From assembly GCA_002708315.1 (NCBI GenBank), contig PANC01000009.1, positions 5,778-61,661 of the forward strand: DNA of 55,884 nucleotides, written 5' to 3'. The DNA is from Lentimicrobiaceae bacterium (lineage in GTDB: Bacteria; Bacteroidota; Bacteroidia; Bacteroidales; F082). Positions 8,419 to 19,300 of this stretch are shown in pieces (positions within the stretch are counted from its first letter, which is position 1; each line of letters starts with the position of its first letter). The notes below the pieces were generated by a model. That model saw nothing but the letters and a program-made list of their open reading frames with translations. It made no database searches and was not told where the DNA came from. A program made the translations under genes and the position numbers.

Positions 8419-9999
8419 TTATTCAAATGTTCGTGATACTTCGGCGGCAGCTTTTTTAAGTGCGTCTTGAAGTTCGTCAGTATATTTACCTTGGCCAAGT
8501 TGTTCAATTACCTCTTTATGATGAGTATCCATATGATGTAGAAACGCTTCTTGGAAATCAATAACTCTGTTAACGGGAACTTTTGAAAGTAGGTTTTGAG
8601 ATCCACAATAAATAATAGCAACTTGTTCACCAACTGTTAATGGTGAATATTGAGGCTGCTTTAATATTTCAACATTACGCTTACCCTTTTCAAGAACGGC
8701 CATTGTGGCGGCATCAAGGTCAGAGCCAAATTTAGCGAACGCTTCTAGCTCACGATATTGTGCTTGATCTAGCTTGAGAGTACCAGCAACTTTTTTCATG
8801 GATTTAATCTGAGCATTACCACCCACTCGAGAAACAGAAATACCCACATTAATAGCAGGACGTATACCGGAGTTAAAAAGATCATTTTCAAGGAAAATCT
8901 GACCATCTGTAATGGAAATTACATTTGTTGGAATATATGCACTTACATCACCAGCCTGAGTTTCAATAATTGGCAGTGCGGTTAGAGATCCGCCACCCAC
9001 TACCTTATCTTTTATGCTTTCTGGAATATCATTCATTTGCTTGGCAATCTCATCAGAGTTGATAACCTTTGCCGCTCTCTCCAATAATCTGGAATGTAGA
9101 TAGAAAACATCACCAGGATATGCTTCACGCCCAGGTGGTCTCCGTAGTAGCAATGATACTTCACGATATGCTACGGCTTGTTTACTTAAATCATCGTAAA
9201 CAACTAAAGCAGGGCGGCCAGTATCACGGAAATATTCTCCAATTGCAGCGCCAGCAAAAGGTGCATAAAACTGCATTGCTGCAGGATCAGAGGCCGAAGA
9301 CATTACAATTGTAGTATAGGCCATTGCACCGTTTTCTTCAAGTGTATTCTGAATGTTTGCAATGGTTGAACTTTTTTGTCCAGATGCGACATATATACAG
9401 TATACAGGCTCACCTTTTTCGTAAAACTCTTTTTGATTGATTATTGTATCAATGGCGATGGCTGTTTTACCTGTTTGACGATCACCGATAATAAGTTCTC
9501 TTTGCCCTCTTCCAACGGGTATCATAGCATCGATGGCTTTTATACCTGTTTGAAGTGGCTCATTAACTGGTTGGCGGAATATAACACCAGGAGCTTTGCG
9601 CTCAAGGGGCATTTCATAAGTTTCACCAGCAATTTCACCTTTGCCGTCAATGGGCTCACCTAATGTATTTACAACACGACCAAGCATACCCTCACCAACT
9701 TTTATTGATGCGATACGACGCGTACGTTTTACACTGTCTCCCTCGTTAATATCACCAGGCTCACCCAGTAACACGATACCAACATTATCTTCCTCAAGGT
9801 TAAGTACTATACCCATTAACCCTGTTTTTTCAAATTCTACCAATTCACCAGACTCAACATTAGTTAAGCCATAAACGCGGGCAATACCATCTCCAATTTG
9901 TAATACCGACCCTACTTCTTCTAATACTGCTTCGGAGTCAAATCCTGATAGTTCTTTTCGTAGAATGGCTGATACTTCAGCCGGTTTAATGTCTGCCAT
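8419..9999 (-). CDS. atpA: ATP synthase F1 subunit alpha
   Basis: Non-catalytic nucleotide-binding subunit of the alpha3beta3 hexamer. The 526 aa protein has the Walker A motif GDRQTGKTA at 172-180 and the alpha signature [14 protein letters not shown] near 380. The N-terminal helix ([12 protein letters not shown]) is the region that docks the delta subunit. It lies 20 bp after atpH and 17 bp before atpG. Confidence 0.98.
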   Translation of the reverse strand: MADIKPAEVSAILRKELSGFDSEAVLEEVGSVLQIGDGIARVYGLTNVESGELVEFEKTGLMGIVLNLEEDNVGIVLLGEPGDINEGDSVKRTRRIASIKVGEGMLGRVVNTLGEPIDGKGEIAGETYEMPLERKAPGVIFRQPVNEPLQTGIKAIDAMIPVGRGQRELIIGDRQTGKTAIAIDTIINQKEFYEKGEPVYCIYVASGQKSSTIANIQNTLEENGAMAYTTIVMSSASDPAAMQFYAPFAGAAIGEYFRDTGRPALVVYDDLSKQAVAYREVSLLLRRPPGREAYPGDVFYLHSRLLERAAKVINSDEIAKQMNDIPESIKDKVVGGGSLTALPIIETQAGDVSAYIPTNVISITDGQIFLENDLFNSGIRPAINVGISVSRVGGNAQIKSMKKVAGTLKLDQAQYRELEAFAKFGSDLDAATMAVLEKGKRNVEILKQPQYSPLTVGEQVAIIYCGSQNLLSKVPVNRVIDFQEAFLHHMDTHHKEVIEQLGQGKYTDELQDALKKAAAEVSRTFE

Positions 10000-10019
10000 A
10001 CGACTTTATTTTTACTTTT

Positions 10020-10577
10020 TTAGAATTGTATTTCGTACAGGTTCTCTGAAAAACCCTTCTTTAATTTATTCAATTGATTTATAATACTAGCGTCATATTG
10101 ATAGTCTTGAAAATCTATTACAAAACCACCAATAATTTCTTCATTAACCTTTTCGGTTATTTCTATATTCATTTTAGTAGCTTCTTCTAATTTACTACTA
10201 ATATCATTCATAATTTTTTTATCAGCTTTATCAGCTGTTGTAACATTAACAGGAAGGATATTTTTATATTCTTTATATATGTCATCAAAAGCTTCACATA
10301 TGTGAGTTATAAATTGCTCTCTTCCTTTAATGGTAATTAGTTGTATATATTTCATGGATAAATCCTCAATTTTTCCAGAAAACAATTCCGTTAGGATTTT
10401 ATTCTTTTTATATATATCAATTACTGGATTTGCTATAATGAGTTTGAGATTTCTATTTTCAGAAAACACCTCGCGCACAAGTCTGAGATCAGCATCTACC
10501 TTATCGAGGATTTTCATTTCCCCGGCAAGATCAAACAAAGCTTTTGCATATCTCTTAGATAATAACTTGACTCTCAT
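10020..10577 (-). CDS. atpH: ATP synthase F1 subunit delta
   Basis: Peripheral-stalk cap that attaches the b subunits to the top of F1. The 185 aa protein has the OSCP/delta pattern: SKRYAKALFDLA at the start, a helical N-domain, and the C-terminal GGFVIDFQDYQYDASI segment. Its position between atpF and atpA, with gaps of 9 and 20 bp, confirms the call. Confidence 0.95.
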   Translation of the reverse strand: MRVKLLSKRYAKALFDLAGEMKILDKVDADLRLVREVFSENRNLKLIIANPVIDIYKKNKILTELFSGKIEDLSMKYIQLITIKGREQFITHICEAFDDIYKEYKNILPVNVTTADKADKKIMNDISSKLEEATKMNIEITEKVNEEIIGGFVIDFQDYQYDASIINQLNKLKKGFSENLYEIQF

Positions 10578-10586
10578 GACACATTG

Positions 10587-11081
10587 TTAGTTTAATGTAG
10601 TTTCTTTAAGAAGTTTCTCGGCATAAGCAGTTTGCTGCTTTTTATCCTTAAGTTCTTCGCGTAGAATTTTTTCAGCAATCTCAATGGAATAAGTAGCGAT
10701 GGTATTTTTTATATCTACCAAGGCTGCTTTTTTATCACTTTCTATTCTTTCTCGTGCACTCTCAACGATTTTATCTGCAGATTCCTGAGCCTTATCCCTT
10801 GCTTCATTAATCATATTTTCCTTTAGAGATCTTGCCTCTTTTAATATGGCGTCTCTTTCGTCTTTTGCTTCGTTAAGTAACTCTTCATTACTATGTTTGA
10901 GTTCTTCCATTGCTATGCGAGCCTTATCTGCAGATAACAATGCCTCTTCAATGGATTTTTCTCTTTCGGCAAGAGCATCAGTAATTGCTGGCCATGCAAA
11001 TTTGGCAAGTATCCAAAGCAAAATACCAAATGCAATTGTCATCCAAATTACTAGTCCAAAACCGGGATTAATTAATGACAT
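10587..11081 (-). CDS. atpF: ATP synthase F0 subunit b
   Basis: Membrane-anchored peripheral stalk. The 164 aa protein has one N-terminal transmembrane helix (about 8-28, including FGLVIWMTIAFGILLWILA), then a long charged coiled coil rich in Ala, Glu and Lys to the C-terminus. Only one b gene is present, so the stalk should be a homodimer. It is separated from atpE by 86 bp that contain an inverted repeat. Confidence 0.95.
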   Translation of the reverse strand: MSLINPGFGLVIWMTIAFGILLWILAKFAWPAITDALAEREKSIEEALLSADKARIAMEELKHSNEELLNEAKDERDAILKEARSLKENMINEARDKAQESADKIVESARERIESDKKAALVDIKNTIATYSIEIAEKILREELKDKKQQTAYAEKLLKETTLN

Positions 11082-11115
11082 AATATTATTTTTTAATCAG
11101 TTATTCAATTAAAAT

Positions 11116-11154
11116 ATCTAAAAAGATGCAGCCAACCGCTACACCTTTTTAGAT
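11116..11154 (-). repeat. 10-bp inverted repeat between atpE and atpF
   Basis: ATCTAAAAAG (11116-11125) and CTTTTTAGAT (11145-11154) are perfect reverse complements around a 19-nt loop. In the mRNA they would form a stem between atpE and atpF. No T tract follows it in the minus-strand direction, so it is not an ordinary terminator. By inference it could stabilise the upstream atpBE message or attenuate readthrough. Confidence 0.6.
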
Positions 11155-11167
11155 TTATCATTGTTGT

Positions 11168-11428
11168 TTACAAGAATACAATCAATAAACAAACAACAAT
11201 TGCAAAAAACGCAACACCCTCAATAAGAGCAGCAGCAACAATCATATTTGAACGAATGTCACCAACAGCTTCAGGTTGACGAGCGATAGCTTCTACAGCA
11301 CCACGACCAATTTGTCCGATACCCATACCTGCACCAATTGCAGCAATACCGGCACCAATACCTGCACCCATTTTTGCATAGGGAGCGAAGTCAGCAGCAG
11401 CTTGTAATAAAATTGCTAATAATTCCAT
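11168..11428 (-). CDS. atpE: ATP synthase F0 subunit c
   Basis: Proteolipid forming the rotating c-ring. The 86 aa protein has two transmembrane helices joined by a polar loop (ARQPE, residues 49-53). The ion-binding carboxylate is E70 in AALIEGVAFF. The residue after it is Gly, not the Ser seen in typical Na+ c-subunits (ES motif), so proton coupling is likely. The first helix is rich in Gly and Ala, as expected for tight ring packing. Confidence 0.96.
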   Translation of the reverse strand: MELLAILLQAAADFAPYAKMGAGIGAGIAAIGAGMGIGQIGRGAVEAIARQPEAVGDIRSNMIVAAALIEGVAFFAIVVCLLIVFL

Positions 11429-11467
11429 AGTTACTGTTTTTATAATTATTAATGGATAAAATTCATT

Positions 11468-12592
11468 TTAATGATGTGCTTCTTCTGTTGCCATACCGAA
11501 ATATAGCGCCGAAAGAAGAGTAAATACATATGCTTGGATAAATGCAACTAGAAGTTCAAGGATATCCATAAATATTGAAAATCCTACTGAAATGACAGCA
11601 ACGCCATATCCAGCTCCCTCAACAATTTCTCCAAAGATAAAAATCAAACTTATAAACCCTAAAATGATGATGTGACCTGCGCTAATATTTGCAAATAGAC
11701 GCACCATCAGTACAAACGGCTTAGTAAATATTCCCATTATCTCAACAATGGGCATTAAAGGTACCGGTATTTTTAACCACCATGGAACACCAGGGGTATT
11801 TATGATATGTACCCAATAATTTTTATTCCCACTAAATGTAGTTATGGCAAAAGTAAATAATGCCAGTACTGCTGTTACTCCAATATTTCCAGTTACGTTA
11901 GCTCCACCTGGGAAAAAAGGAACTATACCCATTAGGTTATTAAGAAAAATAAAGAAAAATATTGTAAGTAGGAAGGGAAGATACTTTCTGTAATTTTTTT
12001 CTCCAATGGAAGCCTTTGCAATATCATCACGAACAAATATAATAACCGGTTCAAGAAAAGATTGTAGACCTTTTGGAGCTTGTCCTTCACGGCGCTTATA
12101 TGACTTGGCAACAGAGATAAAAACCCAAATCATTATGAAGCAGCTGATGAATATTGCCAGAACATTTTTTGTGAATGAAAAATCAAGCGTGGGTCTTATT
12201 TCTTGTCCATCCAAACCGCTTTTCACCAATTTTCCAGCATTCATATCGTTGTGAGATATGAAATAACCGTTGTGTGTTTCGTGATGATGGAAGACAGATG
12301 ACATAAAAAAATGAAATTTACCATCATCATAAAGCATTATGGGTAGAGGGACTGATACATGCGTGTGTCCAATGGTCATAATATGCCATTCGTAAGAGTC
12401 AGTGATATGCTCAATAATCATTTCACCAGCCTTAAACTCATTTTCCATCACTTCAACTTCCCACGGAACATCAGTTTCACTTGTTTCATTACCATCATTT
12501 TGTGCTATAATAGCTGATGTGGAAATAAACATAAAAAAAGCAATCATTGGCAATTGCCAATCGCCTTTAAATTTATATAATATGCTACTCAT
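11468..12592 (-). CDS. atpB: ATP synthase F0 subunit a with exported N-terminal extension
   Basis: Stator channel subunit against which the c-ring turns. The 374 aa protein is much longer than the ~270 aa E. coli form. It starts with a signal-like hydrophobic segment (about 13-31), then roughly 110 residues of soluble sequence with a His cluster (FHHHETHNG near 100). The core membrane domain follows (about 140-374). The essential arginine is in LMVRLFANISAGH, and conserved C-terminal helices end LYFGMATEEAHH. Long AtpB forms are usual in Bacteroidota. No atpI-like gene is seen upstream. Confidence 0.95.
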   Translation of the reverse strand: MSSILYKFKGDWQLPMIAFFMFISTSAIIAQNDGNETSETDVPWEVEVMENEFKAGEMIIEHITDSYEWHIMTIGHTHVSVPLPIMLYDDGKFHFFMSSVFHHHETHNGYFISHNDMNAGKLVKSGLDGQEIRPTLDFSFTKNVLAIFISCFIMIWVFISVAKSYKRREGQAPKGLQSFLEPVIIFVRDDIAKASIGEKNYRKYLPFLLTIFFFIFLNNLMGIVPFFPGGANVTGNIGVTAVLALFTFAITTFSGNKNYWVHIINTPGVPWWLKIPVPLMPIVEIMGIFTKPFVLMVRLFANISAGHIIILGFISLIFIFGEIVEGAGYGVAVISVGFSIFMDILELLVAFIQAYVFTLLSALYFGMATEEAHH

Positions 12593-12896
12593 TTACAAAG
12601 GAATGTCGTTGATTAAAATCGCGTGCAATTTTACGAATAATTGGTGAGATACAAAAGGTAAATACCAATTAATTTATCCAGATAAAATTATAAGTATATA
12701 CACACATTCGTTTAAACGGGGTATAATTAGATTTAAGATGCTATTTTTGGGCAAGGAAAACCATAATTTAACAGAAATCATTGAATAGTAAGCCAATCAT
12801 ACTTCATAAAACAATTATTTCTTCAAAATACTTTTATCTACAAACGTTCGCAACATTTCATATATCTTTGCCATATTAAAAAATAGACTTTCTATC
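12593..12896. other. 304-bp divergent intergenic region between atpB and the TPR gene
   Basis: I find no coding frame with family resemblance here. It must hold the atpB promoter, but no exact TAnnTTTG is seen on the minus strand. The only good match is the TPR-gene -7 element at 12863-12870. Confidence 0.6.
12863..12870 (+). promoter_or_regulatory. Candidate -7 element for the TPR lipoprotein gene
   Basis: TATCTTTG fits TAnnTTTG and lies 26 bp before the ATG, giving a short leader. No clear -33 TTTG is present. Confidence 0.5.
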
Positions 12897-13742
12897 ATGA
12901 AGCAATTAATAATTTTTGTTTTTACCATTTCCATTGCAATGGGATGCAGCCATAATAATAAAACCAATAATAAAGCAAGTGATAAAACGAATATGGCCAT
13001 AAGTAATTCCGATGGGGAATCTATGATTGTTCCTTTGGGCAAGGAAAAAGGAACATTAATCTCAAAAAATGAAATTTCTGGAAACGACATAAAAGAGGTT
13101 CCTAATATTGCCTCAAAAACCGGAGAAAAAGCCATTGAAGGTGGTAATCCCAATGCTGAAAATGAAAGTTTAAAAATAAGAAGAGCATACACCCAGTTTA
13201 AAAATGGCACTGCCTATTACAAGGATGGGGAAATACAAAAAGCAATAGATGCTTTTAAACTTTCTCTGGAATATAAACCTGATAATGATAAGGCCTTTTA
13301 CAATCTAGGCAAGATATACTACGAATTAGGTCAGAAAGATCTTTCAATGGCATATTATAAAGATGCCGTTAGCCTAAACGAAGATGATTCATTATCCTTG
13401 TTGGGAATAGGACTTATTTATTATCAAAGTAAGCTTTATCCAGATGCATTGTTGTACTACAATAAAGCTATTGAAGCAGCTCCATATTATGCAATGGCGT
13501 ATTTTAATAGAGGTACAATGCTCGGTCAGAATAAACAATATCAGCAGTCATTGAGTGATTTAACCAATGCAATTAAGTATGATCCAGATTTTTCTGAGTC
13601 CTATCTAAATAGAGGGCTTGCATATTTTTACTCAAAGGATATGGATAATGCATGCATAGACTGGAAAAGGGCTGAATCAATGGGTAATTTAAAAGCAAAA
13701 GATGCTGTTAGGATATATTGTTCAGGTAGCATGAGCCAATAA
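12897..13742 (+). CDS. TPR-repeat lipoprotein embedded in the atp locus
   Basis: The lipobox AMGC puts the lipidated cysteine at C17, so the protein should sit on the periplasmic face of a membrane. Residues ~20-90 are low-complexity and polar, likely a flexible linker. Residues ~95-270 hold about five tetratricopeptide repeats with recurring patterns such as AFYNLGKIYYELG and AYFNRGTMLGQ. TPRs mediate protein contacts; no catalytic motif is seen. It lies on the opposite strand between atpDC and atpBEFHAG. That placement does not show a role in ATP synthase. Confidence 0.82.
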   Translation: MKQLIIFVFTISIAMGCSHNNKTNNKASDKTNMAISNSDGESMIVPLGKEKGTLISKNEISGNDIKEVPNIASKTGEKAIEGGNPNAENESLKIRRAYTQFKNGTAYYKDGEIQKAIDAFKLSLEYKPDNDKAFYNLGKIYYELGQKDLSMAYYKDAVSLNEDDSLSLLGIGLIYYQSKLYPDALLYYNKAIEAAPYYAMAYFNRGTMLGQNKQYQQSLSDLTNAIKYDPDFSESYLNRGLAYFYSKDMDNACIDWKRAESMGNLKAKDAVRIYCSGSMSQ

Positions 13743-13744
13743 AA

Positions 13745-13783
13745 AATCCCGATAATAAAATTACCAGGATTCTGTTTTTTTTT
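13745..13783. terminator. Bidirectional terminator between the TPR gene and atpC
   Basis: AATCC (13745-13749) pairs with GGATT (13767-13771), and inside it TAAT pairs with ATTA around an AAA loop. A T run (13775-13783) follows on the plus strand and an A run precedes it, so it can end both the TPR gene and atpDC transcripts. The stem is interrupted by an internal loop and is modest in strength. Confidence 0.5.
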
Positions 13784-13792
13784 GATTAATGC

Positions 13793-14026
13793 TTATTCTG
13801 CTAGAATCAGCACCTTATTTTTCAGGACCTCTATAACTCCACCTTTTATATCAAAAAATTCATCTTTACCATCTTTTTTGATTTTAATTTTACCTTCTTT
13901 TAAGGCAGAAATTAAGGGGGCATGGTTGTTTAAAATTTCAAAGGAGCCATCAATACCTGGTAATTGCACAAGTTCAGCTTCTCCTTGGTAGATGATTGTA
14001 TCTGGGGTTATTATTTCGAGGTTCAT
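13793..14026 (-). CDS. atpC: ATP synthase F1 subunit epsilon, short form
   Basis: Joins gamma to the c-ring. The 77 aa protein covers only the N-terminal beta-sandwich, with LPGIDGSFEILNNHAPLI near residues 22-39 and the strand FFDIKGGVIEV. The two C-terminal helices that inhibit ATP hydrolysis in other bacteria are absent. The stop is clean and no frameshifted remainder follows, so this is the natural short form rather than a break. It begins 15 bp after the atpD stop. Confidence 0.93.
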   Translation of the reverse strand: MNLEIITPDTIIYQGEAELVQLPGIDGSFEILNNHAPLISALKEGKIKIKKDGKDEFFDIKGGVIEVLKNKVLILAE

Positions 14027-14041
14027 TTGTTAAAAAATGAT

Positions 14042-15556
<1,515 letters not shown>

Positions 15557-15584
15557 CTATTATTTAAGGATTTTAATGTGGCCG

Positions 15585-15592
15585 CAAATATA
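15585..15592 (-). promoter_or_regulatory. Candidate -7 element for atpDC
   Basis: The minus strand reads TATATTTG, 34 bp before the atpD start. No exact -33 TTTG is seen. Confidence 0.5.
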
Positions 15593-15661
15593 GTAAATTC
15601 TCTCATAAAAAATCTTCCTTAAAAATAATTAGAATAAGAAATAAAACTAGTGTTGTAAATC

Positions 15662-15669
15662 TATATTTG
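15662..15669 (+). promoter_or_regulatory. Candidate -7 element for the unknown gene at 15726
   Basis: TATATTTG fits TAnnTTTG. Transcription would start near 15676, about 50 bp before the chosen ATG. The -33 element is unclear. Confidence 0.4.
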
Positions 15670-15725
15670 ACAGTATTTACTTGTGCATTAAATCAAACAT
15701 TTTTCATAATTTTACACAAACTCAT

Positions 15726-16250
15726 ATGACAATGGCAAAAAAAGAAATAAAACTTCTAAAACAACAAATAGATAAGCTGTATATTAAAGATTTTGATTTT
15801 GATGCTTGGAAAAAGTATTCCTTGCTTCAGTTAACGAGAATATTTGGAAAAAACGATCCAAAGATATCACAATTGCAAAACATTGAATTCGAATTTAATT
15901 CATGGTCACTCAGGGATGCTTCAGGAAATGAGTCATATGAAGAAGGTTCAAAAAGACTTGCGAAAGAAGTACTTCAGGTTGCCATAGATGAGCTTGATAT
16001 GTATGGTGTTCCCAAAAATGATGACACGTCAGACGATATAACAACAGATCTAATAACTATAATACTTGATGAGTTCAAAGGCTCGCAGGTAAAAGTCTTA
16101 AAAGACATAATTTCATCCAGCGATGGCGACTCAGAAAAAAGAAGAAAGATTAAAGAATTATTAGAAGAGCTTGGACAGTTTGTGAGCATTGATATTTTAA
16201 CAAATATACTTTCAAACACCAATATTACGGGTAAACTTACTAGTCAATGA
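15726..16250 (+). CDS. Unrecognised 174-aa cytoplasmic protein
   Basis: I do not recognise a named family. The protein is charged, helical and has no signal or membrane segment. Residues ~5-85 (with FDAWKKYSLLQLTRIFG and LAKEVLQVAIDELD) resemble short helical modules I have seen at the N-termini of TIR-like or nucleotide-binding proteins, but the likeness is loose. Residues ~100-174 form a second acidic and basic helical part (DEFKGSQVKVLKDIISSS, KRRKIKELLEELGQF). The ATG at 15726 is preferred because the only earlier start is a TTG at 15681. It is a single gene before ileS. Confidence 0.6.
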   Translation: MTMAKKEIKLLKQQIDKLYIKDFDFDAWKKYSLLQLTRIFGKNDPKISQLQNIEFEFNSWSLRDASGNESYEEGSKRLAKEVLQVAIDELDMYGVPKNDDTSDDITTDLITIILDEFKGSQVKVLKDIISSSDGDSEKRRKIKELLEELGQFVSIDILTNILSNTNITGKLTSQ

Positions 16251-16333
16251 TTTTTTATTATTTGACAAAGACTGCTTATAACCCTTAAACAATTCTTAAA
16301 TAGGCGGTATAAATTGTAGTTTTAGTGGTCTAA

Positions 16334-16374
16334 CTCCCTCATTTTTTATTAGTTTTGCTCCCTCATTTTTTATT
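16334..16374 (+). repeat. 17-bp direct repeat in the ileS leader
   Basis: CTCCCTCATTTTTTATT occurs at 16334-16350 and again at 16358-16374, separated by 7 bp. The end of the first copy plus the spacer form TAGTTTTG (16350-16357), a match to the -7 consensus. The second copy begins right after it and ends 19 bp before the ileS ATG. Confidence 0.75.
16350..16357 (+). promoter_or_regulatory. Candidate -7 element for ileS
   Basis: TAGTTTTG fits TAnnTTTG, 36 bp before the ATG, and spans the junction of the two 17-bp repeats. The -33 TTTG is not evident. Confidence 0.4.
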
Positions 16375-16393
16375 TAAGCAAATTTAGCTCCTG

Positions 16394-19300
16394 ATGGGAA
16401 AAAAGTACACGGAATATTCGCAGCTTAATCTTACTCAGCTTGCTGATGAGGTGAGGAATGATTGGGAGAAAAACGACATTTTTGCAAAGAGCCTTGCAAA
16501 TAGAAAAGACAACAAACCTTTTGTGTTTTATGAAGGACCGCCATCTGCAAATGGAGTGCCTGGCATACATCATGTTATGGGCCGAACCATCAAGGATTTA
16601 TTTTGTCGTTATCAAACATTGAAAGGCCGATATGTTGAGCGAAAGGCTGGCTGGGATACCCACGGATTACCAGTTGAGATAAGCGTGGAGAAAACCCTCG
16701 GAATTACCAAGGAGGATATTGGAAAAAAAATAACCGTTGAAGATTACAATAAGGCATGCCGCACGGAGGTTCTTAAGTACAAAAATCTTTGGGATGATCT
16801 TACCAAGAAAATTGGTTATTGGGTAGACCTTGAAAACCCATACATTACTTTTGATAATAAATACATAGAATCAGTATGGTATTTATTAAAAATGCTTCAA
16901 GAAAAAAACCTCCTTTATAAAGGTTATAGCATTCAGCCTTATTCACCTGCTGCAGGAACAGGATTGAGCACGCATGAAATAAATCAACCGGGTTGCTACA
17001 GAGATGTTACAGATACAACTGTGGTTGCAAAATTTAAGGTGCTTAAAGAATCTGCTTCCCATAAAATATTCGATGATGTGGAAGGTGACCTTTTCATATT
17101 GGCATGGACAACAACACCATGGACACTTCCTTCAAATACAGCACTAGCAGTTGGAGATAAAATTGATTATGTAAAAGTTGCTACTTTCAATCCTTACACA
17201 GGAAATCCAGCCACGGTAATTTTGGCAAAGGAAAGAATGGACTCGTATTTTAATCCAAAAAATGCTAATCTTACTTTTGAGGATTACAATGTTGGAGACA
17301 AAAAGATACCATTTAAAGTTTTATCAGAATACAAGGGATTTGAGCTGACGGGTTTAATGTATGAGCAATTATTTCCATGGGTAAAACCAATGGGAAAAGC
17401 ATTTGAGGTAATACCCGGAGACTTTGTTACTACGGAAGATGGTACTGGTATTGTTCATGTGGCACCTACATTTGGAGCTGATGATGATAGAGTAGCAAAA
17501 GCAATGGGCATTGTTCCACTTGTGTTGATTGACAAGCAAGGGGAGCGAAGACCAATGGTAGACTTTAGGGGATGTTTTTTCAAAATACAAGACTTGGATC
17601 CAGCTTTTGTTAAGGACTACATTGATTTAGGCAAATATGAAGAGTACTCGGGAAGGTTTGTTAAAAATGCCTATGATGAGTCATTGGCAAAAGATGCCAC
17701 AAGCTTGGATATAGATTTAGCGGTTGATCTAAAAAAAGATAACAAAGCATTTAAGGTGGAAAAACATGTTCATAGCTATCCACATTGCTGGAGAACTGAT
17801 AAACCTGTTTTATATTATCCTCTGGATAACTGGTTCATTAAGACAACAGCTCTAAAAGACAGAATGATAGAGCTGAATAAAACTATCAACTGGAAACCCA
17901 GAGCAACAGGTGAAGGTCGTTTTGGAAATTGGCTTGAAAATCTTGTGGATTGGAATTTATCCCGATCAAGGTACTGGGGTGTTCCTCTTCCGATTTGGGT
18001 AACTGAAGATCGAAATGAAATAAAGACAATTGGTTCTGCCGAAGAGCTCAAAAATGAAATAGATAAATCCATGCAAGCAGGATTCATGGATAAAAACCCA
18101 ATGGCATCTTTTGAGCCAGGAGACATGAGTAGTGAAAATTATTTGACATTTGATTTTCACCGACCATATGTTGATGAAATAATACTCGTTTCAGATTCCG
18201 GCAAGGAAATGATGAGAGAGCCCGGTTTAATTGATGTGTGGTTTGATTCTGGATCAATGCCATATGCACAATTTCATTATCCCTTTGAAAATAAAGAGAT
18301 ATTTGAAAATAACTACCCAGCTGATTTTATTGCTGAGGGCGTAGACCAAACTCGTGGGTGGTTTTTTACTCTTCATGCAATTGCATCAATGTTATTTGAT
18401 TCTGTAGCGTATAAAACAGTGGTTTCAAATGGCCTTGTACTTGATAAAAATGGCAATAAAATGTCTAAACGACTGGGTAATGTAGTTGATCCATTCGAAA
18501 CCATAAATTTATATGGACCCGATGCCACCAGGTGGTATATGATTACCAATTCACAGCCTTGGGATAATCTACGTTTCGATATAAGTGGTATTGATGAAGT
18601 AAAAAGGAAGTTCATGGGAACACTTTTTAATACCTATTCATTTTTTGCTCTTTATGCCAATATAGATGGCTTCACATTTAGCGAAGATGAGGTTCCTGTT
18701 AATGAGAGAACAGAGCTTGATAGATGGATATTATCTGAATTACACACCCTTATTAAATTAGTTGATGATGCCTTTGGTAATTTTGAGCCCACAAAAGCTG
18801 GTCGTGCAATACAATATTTTGTAACTGAACATTTAAGCAATTGGTTTGTTCGTCTTTCAAGGAGAAGGTTTTGGAAAGGATCATATTCAAAAGACAAGGT
18901 CGAGGCATATCAAACCCTATATACTGTTTTGGAAACTATTTCAAAACTTAGCTCACCAATTGCACCATTTATTTCAGACAGAATTTTTATGGACTTAAAT
19001 AAAGCTAGTGGTAAAGACAATGCTGCATCTGTTCATTTAACAGACTTTCCCTTAGCTGATGATAGTTTAATTGATAAGGATCTTGAAGAAAGAATGGAAC
19101 TTGCTCAGAAAATTAGTTCCATGGTTCTGGCTCTTAGAAAAAAAACATTCTTACGAGTTCGTCAACCATTGGCTAAAATTATGATACCTATATTTTCAGA
19201 TCATTTGCTAAAACAAATAAAAGCAATTGAAGACTTAATACTTTCAGAGGTCAATGTTAAAAGTATTGAATATATTACAGATGATTCAGGAATATTGGTT

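Noticed and set aside
9069-9314. Plus-strand frames opposite atpA
   Set aside because: These are shadows of the highly conserved alpha subunit.
12815-13210. Minus-strand frame with hydrophobic stretches overlapping the TPR lipoprotein
   Set aside because: The plus-strand TPR frame has a lipobox and clear repeats. The opposing frame has no signal, start context or recognisable domain.
17815-18126. Long minus-strand open frames inside ileS
   Set aside because: They lie opposite a strongly conserved synthetase, show no family pattern, and follow from codon bias on the other strand.
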